From positions 62,001 to 126,000 of the forward strand of contig NZ_JAQZAK010000001.1 of assembly GCF_028737265.1 (NCBI RefSeq): a stretch of 64,000 bases of DNA, written 5' to 3'. Origin of the DNA: Actinomycetospora callitridis. GTDB lineage: Bacteria; Actinomycetota; Actinomycetes; Mycobacteriales; Pseudonocardiaceae. Of this stretch, positions 25,065-36,695 are shown piece after piece. Under the pieces are notes generated by a model, which was not told the DNA's origin, ran no database searches, and was given only the letters and a program-made list of their open reading frames with translations. Each line of letters opens with the position of its first letter. Positions within the stretch are counted from its first letter, which is position 1. A program made the translations under genes and the position numbers.

Positions 25065-25783
25065 AGGTCGTCGAGGTCCGCGCCGAGAGGGGGCGGGCGA
25101 TGGTGGCCGGTGTGCCGCTGGGCGAGTCCGGGGACACGGGCGCCGGCGGCCGGACGTGGGGCCTGCCGCCCGACCTCGTCGACGCGCTGCGGGAGTGGGC
25201 GCGCGTGGCCGCGTCGGTCCCCGCCCTGCCGGCTGCCGCGCCGCCCGCAGCCGTCCTGCCCGCTGCCGCACCGCCCGACCCGGCCACGGAGACGATCAGC
25301 CGCCGTGGCCGCCGCCTCGCCGCCCGCCTGTCCGTGGAGCTGGACGCGCCCGTCGACTACTGCGACCCCGTCACGGGGCACCGCGTGGCGCTCCGGGCCG
25401 TCACGCGGACCCCGCACCCGCCGCCGGTGCCGCCGCTGCCGGTGCGGGCGAACGAGAACGGCAACGGCGCGACACCCCACCTGCCCCCCGAGGCCCAGGA
25501 GCTCGACGCGGCCACCGCGGCCGCCGAACCGACCCCCTGGGGCGTCGGGCTGCTCCTCGTCGCCCTCGTGGCCGGGGTCGTGCTGCTGGCGAACCTGGCC
25601 CTCGCCGCGCCGCTGGTCACCGGCCTCGGCGTGATCGGGCTGGCCGTCGACGCCGCGGTCGTCGCCGGGCTCGTGCCGGCCCTGTGGCTCAACCGGCACG
25701 TGCCCACCTGGCGCTGGGCGGTGTACGGGACGCTCGTCGGCACCGGGCTCGCGCTGGTGTTCCTCGCGGTGGCGGCGTTCTAG
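25061..25783 (+). CDS. DUF2537 membrane protein
   Basis: 240 residues. An N-terminal cytosolic part (VEVRAERGRAMVAGVPLG ... RTWGLPPDLVDALREW) is followed by a Pro/Ala linker and SRRGRRLAARLSVELDAPVD. Three hydrophobic helices close the protein (around 175-240). This is the actinobacterial family DUF2537, of unknown function. Coupled by a GTGA overlap to the TrmH-like gene and convergent with sepH. Confidence 0.75.
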   Translation: MKVVEVRAERGRAMVAGVPLGESGDTGAGGRTWGLPPDLVDALREWARVAASVPALPAAAPPAAVLPAAAPPDPATETISRRGRRLAARLSVELDAPVDYCDPVTGHRVALRAVTRTPHPPPVPPLPVRANENGNGATPHLPPEAQELDAATAAAEPTPWGVGLLLVALVAGVVLLANLALAAPLVTGLGVIGLAVDAAVVAGLVPALWLNRHVPTWRWAVYGTLVGTGLALVFLAVAAF

Positions 25784-25789
25784 CCCCCG

Positions 25790-26914
25790 TCAGGTGCGGG
25801 GCGAGCGCGTCCCCAGCAGGACGTCCTCCCACGACGGGACGATCGGGTGGGCGCGCCGGCCCCGGCGGCTGCCCTCGCCGGGGTCGGTGGTCGGGGTGGC
25901 GACCTCGGCCGCGGCCGGCCCGGCGTCGACCGCGGGCGCGTCGGTCTCGTCGCGCCGGCCCGCGCGGGGGACCGGCACCTGGTCGCCGCCCGAGGAGGCG
26001 GCGCGGGGGGACGCGGAGGCCGGCGGCATCGCCGGGCGTGCCGGGCGGCCCCCGCGGCGGGCGGCGCCGCGTTCGGTCCGACGGGAGCCCTGTCCGGTGC
26101 CCTGCCCCGACGAGGTATGCCCCGGCGAGGCGTGCCCCGACGAGGTATGCGCCGCCGAGCCGTGCCCCGACCCCGCGGGCCGGCGCGGGGCGATGTCGCC
26201 GGAGGCGGCCATCGCGGGGGTCTGTTCGAGGGCCTCGTCGAGGGCGTCGTGGACGTCGTGGACGCCGTCCGGGCCGTCGCCCGCCTCGGGGTCCTCCGGC
26301 TTCTCGACGCGGCGCGGGCCCGCGGTCGGCTCCTGGCCGAGCAGCTCGCGGGCGGGGTCGTCGCGCGGGTCGACGGTGCCGCCGGCGGCACCGGGCTTGA
26401 ATGCCCAGCGGGCGACGTTGTCCGAGCGTCCCGCCTGCCAGGACAGCGTCACGATCCACGACGCGCCCTCGGCCTTGCTGGCGTCCCACCGGCCGTCGTC
26501 GAGGTCCTGGCCGCGGGCGGCGAACGTCGCGGCGACGATCTCCCCGAGCGTGCGCTCGTCGGTGCGGGCGGCGTCGCCGGGGAGCAGCGGGTGGGCGCGA
26601 CGGGCGATCTCCGCGACCCGGGCGCGCTCGAGCAGCACCGGGTAGGCGAAGCGCTCGACGTGCGCGGCGCTGACCCCGCCGGCCGCCGCGACGTCGTCGA
26701 CCGACTCGCCGGCCCGCACCCGGGCCTGGATGTCGCGCGGCCTCAGCGGACTGGTGATCTCGATCTCCATCTGCCCCAGCCTCCGGACGTCGCCGCGCGC
26801 GGCGGCCCGCAGTCGCTCGTCCCCCGACACCGCGAAGCGCTCGTGGCGGATCGGGTCCTCGAGGATCACGGTCTCGTGGTCGTCTCCCAGGCCGACGACG
26901 CGCAGCTGACGCAT
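25790..26914 (-). CDS. sepH: Septation protein SepH (DUF3071)
   Basis: 374 residues. The N-terminal DUF3071 domain begins MRQLRVVGLGDDHETVIL and contains a helix-turn-helix-like LRPRDIQARVRAGESVDDVA, followed by GGVSAAHVERFAYPVLLERA. A long low-complexity Ser/Gly/Pro/Arg region with a short internal repeat (HTSSGHASPGHTSSG) leads to the conserved C-terminus PSWEDVLLGTR. SepH binds FtsZ and promotes filament assembly in Streptomyces and mycobacteria. Located between serC and the TrmH-like gene, as in M. tuberculosis. Confidence 0.92.
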   Translation of the reverse strand: MRQLRVVGLGDDHETVILEDPIRHERFAVSGDERLRAAARGDVRRLGQMEIEITSPLRPRDIQARVRAGESVDDVAAAGGVSAAHVERFAYPVLLERARVAEIARRAHPLLPGDAARTDERTLGEIVAATFAARGQDLDDGRWDASKAEGASWIVTLSWQAGRSDNVARWAFKPGAAGGTVDPRDDPARELLGQEPTAGPRRVEKPEDPEAGDGPDGVHDVHDALDEALEQTPAMAASGDIAPRRPAGSGHGSAAHTSSGHASPGHTSSGQGTGQGSRRTERGAARRGGRPARPAMPPASASPRAASSGGDQVPVPRAGRRDETDAPAVDAGPAAAEVATPTTDPGEGSRRGRRAHPIVPSWEDVLLGTRSPRT

Positions 26915-27037
26915 CAGGCCTCCCCGTCGGCTCGCGGGCCCGGACCCCGGACGTCGGTGCCACCCTGCGGCGGCGGTGGGGCGCGGTGCTCGCCCACCGA
27001 CGCTAGGCGAGCGGTCTCCTCGGACGAGGGAGGCGCG

Positions 27038-27080
27038 CCGCCCGTGTCTCCCGTCTGCGTGGGACGGGAGACACGGGCGG
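27038..27080 (-). terminator. Terminator of serC
   Basis: 18-bp perfect arms (27038-27055 and 27063-27080, outer part CCGCCCGTGTCTCCC) around a 7-nt loop, located between the serC stop and the sepH start on the same strand. Confidence 0.8.
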
Positions 27081-27125
27081 GGCGGGCGTGGCGACTGAGC
27101 TAGCCCGTTCGGCCCAGTCGACTGC

Positions 27126-29472
<2,347 letters not shown>

Positions 29473-29675
29473 CGGGATCCTCCTCGCGTCGCGGCACGGG
29501 ATCCCGGTCGGGGCCCCGCTGCCCGGACGGGCCCGCCGATCCACCGGGGGTGGGTGGTCGTGGGCCCAGCAGCACCGTGCTCCGCGATCCGCCGCGCGGG
29601 CAACTCCAGGTGTCGCCGGACGGCTTGTGTTGCTGCTCACGTGGTGTGCACGGCCCCGTCGCCTACGGTGCGGCG

Positions 29676-29720
29676 GGGATTCCGGACAGCACGGACAGCA
29701 CTGGATTCCGGACGGCACGG
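29676..29720 (+). repeat. Pair of direct repeats upstream of pdxH
   Basis: GGATTCCGGACAGCACGG and GGATTCCGGACGGCACGG occur in tandem with a short spacer, ending 14 bases before the pdxH ATG. They occupy its 5' leader or promoter. The rest of the 261-bp citA/pdxH divergent region shows no further clear motif. Confidence 0.5.
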
Positions 29721-29733
29721 GCGAGGGAGACGG

Positions 29734-30387
29734 ATGGCGGGGGAGACCACAGCGCTGTCGGGCATGCGCGAGGACTACCGGGCGGCGACGCTCGACGCCG
29801 CGGACCTCGCCGCCACCTGGCACGAGCAGCTGATCGCCTGGATCGGCGCCGCCCGGGAGGCCGGCCTGCCCGACGCCAATGCGATGGTCCTGGCCACCGG
29901 CGACGACGAGGGCCGCCTCACCACGCGCACGGTGCTGGCCAAGGACGTCGACGGCGCCGGCGTCACGTTCTTCACCAACTACACCTCGGAGAAGAGCCAC
30001 CAGCTGCGCCAGACCCGCCAGGCGTCGGCGACGTTCCCGTGGATCGCGCTCCAGCGGCAGGCGACGGTGATCGGCACCGTCGAGCTGCTGTCCCGCGAGG
30101 AGACCCTCACCTACTGGCGCACCCGCCCGCGCGGCTCGCAGCTCGGGGCGTGGGCGTCGCCGCAGTCGGCGGTCGTGCGCGACCGCGCCGCCCTCGAGGA
30201 CCTGCTCGCCGGGGTCGCCGACCGCTTCGCCGACGACGAGGAGATCCCGCCGCCGCCGCACTGGGGCGGCTGGCGGATCGTGCCCACGCACGTCGAGTTC
30301 TGGCAGGGCCGCACGGACCGCCTGCACGACCGGCTGCGATTCCGGCGGACCGATCCGGGGTGGGTCGTGGAGCGCCTCGCGCCGTAG
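29734..30387 (+). CDS. pdxH: Pyridoxamine/pyridoxine 5'-phosphate oxidase
   Basis: 217 residues of normal length. FMN/substrate motifs are RTVLAKDVDGAGVTFFTNYT, SEKSHQLRQ, YWRTRPRGSQLGAWASPQS, and the C-terminal WQGRTDRLHDRLRFRR with WVVERLAP. It oxidises PNP/PMP to PLP, the cofactor of the neighbouring SerC. GAGGGAGA lies before the ATG. The divergent citA gene starts 261 bases away. Confidence 0.93.
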   Translation: MAGETTALSGMREDYRAATLDAADLAATWHEQLIAWIGAAREAGLPDANAMVLATGDDEGRLTTRTVLAKDVDGAGVTFFTNYTSEKSHQLRQTRQASATFPWIALQRQATVIGTVELLSREETLTYWRTRPRGSQLGAWASPQSAVVRDRAALEDLLAGVADRFADDEEIPPPPHWGGWRIVPTHVEFWQGRTDRLHDRLRFRRTDPGWVVERLAP

Positions 30388-30405
30388 GGGCGCAGGATCG
30401 CCGCC

Positions 30406-31776
30406 GTGGCACGTACGGCTCGCGGCTTCCTGGCCGACACCACCCCGCTGCGGACGCCGGCCTTCAAGCGTCTCTGGATCGCCGCGATCGTCACGGTCGT
30501 CGGCGCGCAGCTGTCCGTCGTCGCCGTCCCGACGCAGCTCTACCAGCTGACCGGGTCGTCGGCGTGGGTCGGCCTGACGGGGCTCTTCGGGCTGGTGCCC
30601 CTCATCGTCTTCGGGCTCTGGGGCGGCGCGATCGCCGACGCGGTCGACCGCCGTGGGCTGCTGGTGTTCACCGGCACCGGGCTCGCGGTGACGTCGCTGC
30701 TGCTCGGGCTGGTCACGGTCACCGGGATCGGCGGGCCGTGGGAGGTGCTCACCCTCTACGCGGTGCAGACCGCGTTCCTGGCGATCAACCAGCCCACCCG
30801 GGCGGCGGTGCTGCCACGGCTCCTCCCGAACGACCAGCTGCCCGCGGCCAACACGCTGCTGTTCACCGTGACCCAGCTCGGGGCGATCGCGGGGCCGCTC
30901 CTCGCGGGGGTCGCGCTGACGTTCACGTCGGTCGGCACGCTCTACCTCGTCGACACGGTCTGCCTGACCGCCTCGATCTGGGCCGCCTTCAACCTGCCCC
31001 GCCTCCCCGTCGGCGACGGGCCGGGCGGCGTGCGGGGCGTGTTCCTGGCGGTGCGCCGCAGCGCCGGGATCGGCGGTGTCCTGGCGGGCTTCCGCTACAT
31101 CGCGATGAGCCAGGTCCTGCTCGTCTCGTTCCTCGTCGACACCGTGGCGATGGCCGTCGGCATGCCCCGCGCGGTGTTCCCGGAGGCGGCCGAGCAGACG
31201 TTCGGCGACCCCCCGGGCGGCGGCCCGGCGCTCGGGGCGCTGTTCGCCTCGATCGCGATCGGCGCCACCCTCGGCGGGCTGTTCTCGGGGCGCCTGCACG
31301 GCATCCGGCGCCAGGGCGTGGCGGTGACGCTCGCCGTGTGCGCCTGGGGTGCCGGCGTCGCCCTGTCCGGGCTGACGTCGATGCTCTGGCTCGCCGTCGC
31401 CCTGCTCGCGCTCGCGGGAGCGGCCGACCTCGTCAGCGCCGTGTTCCGGCAGACGATGCTGCAGGTGGTCGCCACCGACGAGATGCGCGGGCGCATGCAG
31501 GGCGTGTTCACCGTCGTCGTGGCGGGCGGGCCCCGCCTCGGCGACCTGTGGCACGGCCCGGCCGCCGAGGCCTGGGGCACCGGCGTCGCGACCTTCGTCG
31601 GCGGCGTCGGCGTGATCGTGCTGACCGTGATCGTGGTGGCGATCTTCCCGGTCTTCTGGCGCTACCGGGCCCCGCTGGCCGGCGACGAGCCCTCCACCGA
31701 GCCCTCCACCGAGCCCTCCGGCGACGCGGCCTCCGCGGACCCGCCCGAACGGCCGGGGAAGGTCTCCGACGACTGA
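30406..31776 (+). CDS. MFS transporter (MFS_3 family)
   Basis: 456 residues with 12 hydrophobic helices; FKRLWIAAIVTVVGAQLSVV and GGAIADAVDRRGLL fit the MFS_3 exporter group. The last ~35 residues form a non-membrane tail with a repeated STEP motif and acidic end. This tail's DNA overlaps, on the other strand, the 3' end of the NDH-2-like gene by 115 bases. It follows pdxH by 18 bases and may be co-transcribed; the substrate is unknown. Confidence 0.82.
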   Translation: MARTARGFLADTTPLRTPAFKRLWIAAIVTVVGAQLSVVAVPTQLYQLTGSSAWVGLTGLFGLVPLIVFGLWGGAIADAVDRRGLLVFTGTGLAVTSLLLGLVTVTGIGGPWEVLTLYAVQTAFLAINQPTRAAVLPRLLPNDQLPAANTLLFTVTQLGAIAGPLLAGVALTFTSVGTLYLVDTVCLTASIWAAFNLPRLPVGDGPGGVRGVFLAVRRSAGIGGVLAGFRYIAMSQVLLVSFLVDTVAMAVGMPRAVFPEAAEQTFGDPPGGGPALGALFASIAIGATLGGLFSGRLHGIRRQGVAVTLAVCAWGAGVALSGLTSMLWLAVALLALAGAADLVSAVFRQTMLQVVATDEMRGRMQGVFTVVVAGGPRLGDLWHGPAAEAWGTGVATFVGGVGVIVLTVIVVAIFPVFWRYRAPLAGDEPSTEPSTEPSGDAASADPPERPGKVSDD

Positions 31777-33170
31777 ACCCCGCCGGCCTCCGGCGCCACC
31801 GTCCGGGACGACGCGGGGCCGTGCGGGAAGCCGAGCCCGTGCTGCGGCACCTCGGGCGAGGCCGAGTCCAGCGGCACGGCGGGGGAGCGCACGAGCCCGA
31901 GCTGGGCGGTCTGGCGCGGCAGCAGGGCGTCGAGGAGCCAGTCCACGGCCGTCCGCACGCGGTTCCCCGGCATCGAGATCAGGTGGTAGCCGCGGGCGAC
32001 GACGTGGGCGGGCTTGCCGGTGAGCCGCACGCCCAGCGGGTTGGCCGCCGCGTCGAAGCCGCCGAGGTCGACGACGAAGCCGAGGTCGCGGTGCTTGTAG
32101 GTCCGCGACCGCCCGTGACCGAGCGAGGCCGCGACGTTCCGGCCGGCGAGACGGCCCTGGCGCTCGGCGTGCTGCGCGGTCATCGCGGTGTACTCGCCGG
32201 GACGGGCCCGGTCGGGCACCGCGGCGGCGTCCCCACAGGCGAACACGTGGGGGTGGTCGGGGACGCGCAGCCGGGTGTCGACGACCATCCGGCCCTGCTC
32301 GACCTGCACCCCGAGGTCGTCGATCAACGGGTCGGGCCGGACGCCGACGCACCACAGCAGGGTGCGGGTGGGGATGTGGTCGCCGGAGGACGAGAGACGC
32401 ACCCCGTCGCCGGTCGCCTCGTCGACCTCCTCGTGGGTGCGGACGTCGACGCCGCGCTCGCGCAGCACGCGGTCGGCGGTGGTCGAGAGGTGCCCGGCCA
32501 GCCCGGCGAGGATCTCGCCGCGGCTGACGAGCACCCAGCGCGGGACCTCCTCCAGGCCGCGGCTGGCCGCGAGCTCCTTGGTGAACAGGTAGCCCTGGGC
32601 GGTGACCTCCGTGCCCGTGTAGCCCCCGCCCACCACGACGACGGTCAGGCGCGCGGCGCGCTCCTCGGGGTCCTCGCACATCGCCGCGAGCTCGACCTGC
32701 CGGATGAGGTGGTCGCGCAGGTAGAGCGCCTCGGGGACGCCGCGGAAGCCCTGCGCGTACTCGGTGACGCCGGGCACCGGCAGCACCTTGTGCACGCTGC
32801 CGGCCGCGATGACCAGGCGGTCCCAGTGCGTCTCGTGGTGCACGCCCTCGGGGTCGAGCCACCCGATCCTGTGCCCGTCGAGGTCGAGCTCGTCGACCTC
32901 CCCGGGGGCGTGACGCACGCAGCGCGGCAGCGCGGCGGCGAGCGCCACCGAGATCCGGCGCGGCTCGAGGATGCCGGAGGCCACCTCCGGCAGCAGGGGG
33001 AGGTACAGGAAGTAGTTGGTGGGGCTGACGAGGACGATGTCCACCTCGTCGCCCATGCGCTTCGCCAGGGATCGTGCCGCCTGGAATCCCGCGAACCCGC
33101 CGCCGACGATGACCACCTTGGGCGGTCGCCCGGCCTCGGCCCCGCTTCTGCCTGGGGTCTCCTCCGTCAT
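31662..33170 (-). CDS. NDH-2-like FAD/NAD(P)-dependent oxidoreductase
   Basis: 502 residues. FAD-binding VVIVGGGFAGFQAARSLAK near residue 20, NYFLYLPLLPEVASG, NAD(P)-binding VVVVGGGYTGTEVTAQG, and FACGDAAAVPD match type II NADH dehydrogenases, which pass electrons from NADH to quinone without pumping protons. The C-terminal ~75 residues are an Ala/Ser/Gly tail containing a repeated GSVE motif, encoded by DNA shared with the convergent MFS gene. A paralogue lies at 54433-55803. The ATG at 33170 follows a weak GGAG. Confidence 0.85.
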   Translation of the reverse strand: MTEETPGRSGAEAGRPPKVVIVGGGFAGFQAARSLAKRMGDEVDIVLVSPTNYFLYLPLLPEVASGILEPRRISVALAAALPRCVRHAPGEVDELDLDGHRIGWLDPEGVHHETHWDRLVIAAGSVHKVLPVPGVTEYAQGFRGVPEALYLRDHLIRQVELAAMCEDPEERAARLTVVVVGGGYTGTEVTAQGYLFTKELAASRGLEEVPRWVLVSRGEILAGLAGHLSTTADRVLRERGVDVRTHEEVDEATGDGVRLSSSGDHIPTRTLLWCVGVRPDPLIDDLGVQVEQGRMVVDTRLRVPDHPHVFACGDAAAVPDRARPGEYTAMTAQHAERQGRLAGRNVAASLGHGRSRTYKHRDLGFVVDLGGFDAAANPLGVRLTGKPAHVVARGYHLISMPGNRVRTAVDWLLDALLPRQTAQLGLVRSPAVPLDSASPEVPQHGLGFPHGPASSRTVAPEAGGVQSSETFPGRSGGSAEAASPEGSVEGSVEGSSPASGAR

Positions 33171-33244
33171 GTCCGGCACAGTGTCCGTTCCGACCGGTGC
33201 GCGAAACCCGGGAACGCCCGACGCAAACCGATCGTCACAACCGC

Positions 33245-33250
33245 TAGCGT
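33245..33250 (+). promoter_or_regulatory. -10 box TAGCGT of the epimerase/kinase operon
   Basis: TAGCGT ends 8 nt before the GTG at 33259, consistent with a leaderless transcript; no Shine-Dalgarno sequence is present. Confidence 0.5.
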
Positions 33251-33258
33251 GTCCCGCC

Positions 33259-34158
33259 GTGCACCCGACCGGCGAGCAGATCGACCTCGTCGCCGGCGCG
33301 ACGCACGCCGTCGTCACCGAGGTGGGGGGCGGGCTGCGGGCACTCGAGGTCGACGGCCGGGCCCGGGTGGAGGACTTCGACGCCGACGCGGTCCCGCCGA
33401 TGGGCGCCGGCATGGTCCTGGTGCCCTGGCCCAACCGCATCGCCGGGGCGCGCTACGCCTGGTGTGGGCAGGAGTACGTCCTCGAGGTCACCGAGCCGGC
33501 CCGGGGGCACGCGAGCCACGGGTTCCTGCGGCGCCGCCCCTGGACGGTCGCCGGGCGCGCGGAGGACTCCGTCACCCTCACCGCCGAGGTGGACCCGGCG
33601 TGGGGCTGGCCGGGACCGCTGCACGTCGCGACCACCTACGCCGTCGACCCCACCGGTCTGACCGTCACCCACGCCCTGACGAACACCGGTGACGGCGACG
33701 TCCCCGCCGCCCTCGGCGCCCACCCCTACCTGCGCGTCGGTGACACCCCGCCCGCCGACTGCACGCTCACCCTGGCCGCCGACCGGATCGTCGACGTCGA
33801 CGACGTCCTGATCCCCACCGGCATCCGGCCGGTCACCGCCGACGAGGACCTCCGCGGAGGGCGCCGCGTCGCCGACCTCACGCTCGACACGTGCTTCGGC
33901 GCCGCCCCCGGGCCCGACGGCGTGCTGGGCGTGCTCCGTGCCCCCGACGGACGGGCGACGGTCCTGTGGGCCGACGCCGACGTGCGCTGGGTCCAGGTCT
34001 TCACCCCCGACGACCTCGACGGACGGGGCCGCGCGGTCGCCGTCGAGCCGATGACCTGCCCGCCCGACGCCCTGAACTCGGGCACCGACCTCGAGGTCCT
34101 CGCGCCGGGGCGGACGTGGAGGTTCTCGTGGGGGATCGCGGCCCGGGACGCCGCGTGA
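33259..34158 (+). CDS. Aldose 1-epimerase family protein
   Basis: 299 residues. Galactose-mutarotase-fold features: VLVPWPNRIAGARY, the catalytic His region ARGHASHGFLRRRPW, GAHPYLR, and the catalytic Glu in VAVEPMTCPPDALNSG. It interconverts alpha and beta anomers of a sugar. The stop overlaps the start of a PfkB kinase (GTGA), so the pair may anomerise then phosphorylate one sugar. Confidence 0.87.
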   Translation: MHPTGEQIDLVAGATHAVVTEVGGGLRALEVDGRARVEDFDADAVPPMGAGMVLVPWPNRIAGARYAWCGQEYVLEVTEPARGHASHGFLRRRPWTVAGRAEDSVTLTAEVDPAWGWPGPLHVATTYAVDPTGLTVTHALTNTGDGDVPAALGAHPYLRVGDTPPADCTLTLAADRIVDVDDVLIPTGIRPVTADEDLRGGRRVADLTLDTCFGAAPGPDGVLGVLRAPDGRATVLWADADVRWVQVFTPDDLDGRGRAVAVEPMTCPPDALNSGTDLEVLAPGRTWRFSWGIAARDAA

Positions 34159-35111
34159 GCAGGCGGATCGTGGTCGGTGGGGAGGCGCTGGTCGACCTGG
34201 TGCCGACCGGCGGGGACCCCGCCGGCGACCCCGTCCTGCAGCCCCTCGCCCCGCGGCTGGGCGGCGGCCCGTTCAACACCGCCGTCGGGCTGGGCCGCCT
34301 CGGCGTGCCGACGACGATGCTCACGCGGCTGTCGACGGACCCGTTCGGCGACGCGCTGGTGGCCCGCCTGCAGGCCCAGGGCGTCGACACCGCGCACGTC
34401 CAGCGCGGGCCGGAGCCGACGACGCTGGCGGTCGTGACGCTCGACGGCGACGGCGCCGCCCGCTACACGTTCCACGTCGAGGGCACCGCGGACCGCCTCG
34501 TCGCCGACCCCGGCGAGCTCCCCGAGGACACCGCCGCCGTGGCGGTCGGAACCCTCTCGCTGGTGCTCGAGCCCGGGGCGTCGCGCTACGCCGCGCTGGC
34601 CGCCCGGGAGGCCGCGCGCGGCCGGCTGGTGAGCCTCGACCCGAACCTGCGGCCCGGGCTCGTCGACGACCCCGACGCCGTCGTCGCCCGCCTCGACGGG
34701 ATCGCCGCGGTGGCGGGCCTGGTCAAGATGTCCGACGAGGACGCCGAGCGGTGGGGTCGCTCGCCCCAGGACGTGCTCGACGCCGGCGCGGGCGCGGTGG
34801 TGCTCACCCGCGGCGCCTCCGGACTCACCGCGCACACGCGCGGCGGCGGGGTCGTCTCGGTGCCCTCGGACGAGATCGGTCCGCTGGTGGACACGATCGG
34901 CGCCGGCGACAGCGTGCACGCCGCCCTCCTGGCCTGGCTGGCCGACCACGACGCGCTCGACCGCGCCGCCGTCGCGGCCCTCGACGCCGACGCGTGGGCC
35001 GGCGCGCTCGGGTTCGCGGCCCGGGCGGCCGCGTGGACCGTGTCCCGCGCCGGCGCCGAACCGCCGTGGCGCGCCGAGCTGGATGAGGACGCCTCGAACG
35101 ACCGCCGGTAA
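34155..35111 (+). CDS. PfkB-family carbohydrate kinase
   Basis: 318 residues. Motifs VVGGEALVDLVP, LGGGPFNTAVGLGRLG and DTIGAGDSVHAALLAWL (with the catalytic Asp) define the ribokinase/fructokinase PfkB family. It is translationally coupled to the epimerase. A fructokinase-like substrate is most likely by family, but this is not certain. The protein ends about 190 bases before gltA. Confidence 0.87.
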   Translation: MSRRIVVGGEALVDLVPTGGDPAGDPVLQPLAPRLGGGPFNTAVGLGRLGVPTTMLTRLSTDPFGDALVARLQAQGVDTAHVQRGPEPTTLAVVTLDGDGAARYTFHVEGTADRLVADPGELPEDTAAVAVGTLSLVLEPGASRYAALAAREAARGRLVSLDPNLRPGLVDDPDAVVARLDGIAAVAGLVKMSDEDAERWGRSPQDVLDAGAGAVVLTRGASGLTAHTRGGGVVSVPSDEIGPLVDTIGAGDSVHAALLAWLADHDALDRAAVAALDADAWAGALGFAARAAAWTVSRAGAEPPWRAELDEDASNDRR

Positions 35112-35118
35112 CATGGCC

Positions 35119-35205
35119 GTCACACAGTGACATGCACCACTGTCGGCAACGGGCCGCCTCGTGATGCGTCACAAGCCGCGCGGGCGCTACGGTTCGCGCT
35201 CGAAC
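35119..35205 (+). promoter_or_regulatory. Inverted repeats in the gltA upstream region
   Basis: Three short perfect inverted repeats precede gltA: GTCAC-ACA-GTGAC (35119-35131), GTGA-TGCG-TCAC (35161-35172) and GTTCG-CGCT-CGAAC (35192-35205). They may be operators for carbon regulators, but spacing does not fit a CRP/GlxR site exactly. Confidence 0.3.
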
Positions 35206-35298
35206 GACCCCGATGCTGCGGGAGCGCGCCGCGGGGAGAACCCCCGGCGGCCGGGCCGCCCCTCCCGCTCACACCAGCGTGAGAGGGATTGACTGCGA

Positions 35299-36603
35299 AT
35301 GGCCAGCGAGGACTCCGAGAAGCGCACCGCCACGCTGTCGTACCCGGGCGGCGAGCACACGATGGAGATCGTCGAGGCGACCGAGGGCGCCTCGGGAGTG
35401 TCGCTCGGGAAGATGCTCGGCGACACGGGGCTGATCACCCTCGACCCGGGCTACGTGAACACCGGCGCCTGTCGCTCGGACATCACCTACATCGACGGTG
35501 ACGCGGGCATCCTGCGCTACCGCGGCTACCCGATCGAGGACCTGGCGAAGAACTCCACCTTCGTCGAGACCAGCTACCTGTTGATCTACGGCGAGCTGCC
35601 GAACAAGCAGCAGCTCGAGGCGTTCACCGACCAGATCCAGCGGCACACGATGCTGCACGAGGACCTGAAGAAGTTCTTCGACGGCTTCCCGGTGGACGCG
35701 CACCCGATGCCGGTGCTGTCGTCGGCGGTCTCGGCGCTGTCGACCTTCTACCAGCGCGCCCTCGACCCGTTCGACGAGCCGAACGTCGACCTCTCGAGCG
35801 TCCGCCTGCTGGCCAAGGTCCCGACGATCGCGGCCTACGCCTACAAGAACTCGATCGGCCAGCCGTTCCTCTACCCGGACAACTCGCTGGGCCTGGTCGA
35901 GAACTTCCTGCGCCTGACCTTCGGCCTGCCCGCCGAGCCGTACCAGGTCGACCCGGACGTCGCCAAGGCGCTGGACATGCTGTTCATCCTCCACGCCGAC
36001 CACGAGCAGAACTGCTCGACGTCGACCGTGCGCATGATCGGCTCGTCCCAGGCCAACCTCTTCGCCTCGATCTCCGGGGGCATCAACGCCCTGTTCGGCC
36101 CGCTGCACGGCGGCGCCAACGCCGCGGTGCTCACGATGCTCGAGGGCATCCGCGACAACGAGGGCAACGCCGACGAGTTCGTCCGCAAGGTCAAGAACAA
36201 GGAGCCGGGCGTCCGGCTCATGGGCTTCGGCCACCGCGTCTACAAGAACTACGACCCCCGCGCGGCGATCGTGCGCGACACCGCCCGCGGGATCATCGAG
36301 AAGCTCGGCGGCGGCGACCAGATGCTCGACATCGCCCTGCGACTCGAGGAGTACGCGCTCGAGGACGACTACTTCGTCGAGCGCAAGCTTTACCCGAACG
36401 TCGACTTCTACACCGGCCTGATCTACCAGGCGATGGGCTTCCCGACCGAGATGTTCACGGTGCTCTTCGCCATCGGCCGCCTCCCGGGCTGGATCGCCCA
36501 CTGGCGCGAGATGATCGACGACCCGGACACCCGTATCGGGCGCCCCCGGCAGGTCTACACCGGGCCCACCGAGCGCTCGTACGTGAACCTCGACCAGCGG
36601 TAG
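35299..36603 (+). CDS. gltA: Citrate synthase (type II)
   Basis: 434 residues, the normal length of hexameric bacterial citrate synthases. Catalytic regions are DHEQNCSTSTVRM, GPLHGGANAAV, MGFGHRVYKNYDPRA and PNVDFYTGLIYQ, with the N-terminal segment TGACRSDITYIDGD. It catalyses the first committed step of the TCA cycle. The ATG follows GAGAGGGA. A terminator hairpin and then an IS481-type element follow the gene. Confidence 0.95.
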   Translation: MASEDSEKRTATLSYPGGEHTMEIVEATEGASGVSLGKMLGDTGLITLDPGYVNTGACRSDITYIDGDAGILRYRGYPIEDLAKNSTFVETSYLLIYGELPNKQQLEAFTDQIQRHTMLHEDLKKFFDGFPVDAHPMPVLSSAVSALSTFYQRALDPFDEPNVDLSSVRLLAKVPTIAAYAYKNSIGQPFLYPDNSLGLVENFLRLTFGLPAEPYQVDPDVAKALDMLFILHADHEQNCSTSTVRMIGSSQANLFASISGGINALFGPLHGGANAAVLTMLEGIRDNEGNADEFVRKVKNKEPGVRLMGFGHRVYKNYDPRAAIVRDTARGIIEKLGGGDQMLDIALRLEEYALEDDYFVERKLYPNVDFYTGLIYQAMGFPTEMFTVLFAIGRLPGWIAHWREMIDDPDTRIGRPRQVYTGPTERSYVNLDQR

Positions 36604-36617
36604 GCGCGCTTCCTGGT

Positions 36618-36640
36618 GCAGCGAACGTGCTGTTCGCTGC
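36618..36640 (+). terminator. gltA terminator
   Basis: GCAGCGAAC and GTTCGCTGC form a perfect 9-bp stem around GTGCT, 14 bases after the gltA stop and followed by TT. The IS target site begins immediately after. Confidence 0.75.
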
Positions 36641-36641
36641 T

Positions 36642-36647
36642 TCTAGG
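36642..36647 (+). repeat. Left target-site duplication TCTAGG
   Basis: 6-bp direct repeat matching 37715-37720, abutting the left IS end. Confidence 0.85.
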
Positions 36648-36673
36648 TGTAGTGCCCACGATCGTTGTTGACG
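36648..36673 (+). repeat. IS left terminal inverted repeat
   Basis: Begins TGTAGTGCCCAC and ends CGTTGTTGACG; pairs with 37689-37714 at 22 of 26 positions. Confidence 0.85.
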
Positions 36674-36695
36674 GCGTGGTGGCTTGAACGCAGGG

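Noticed and set aside
35161..35172. CRP/GlxR-type site before gltA
   Set aside because: The half-sites GTGA/TCAC are separated by 4 bases, not the 6 expected.
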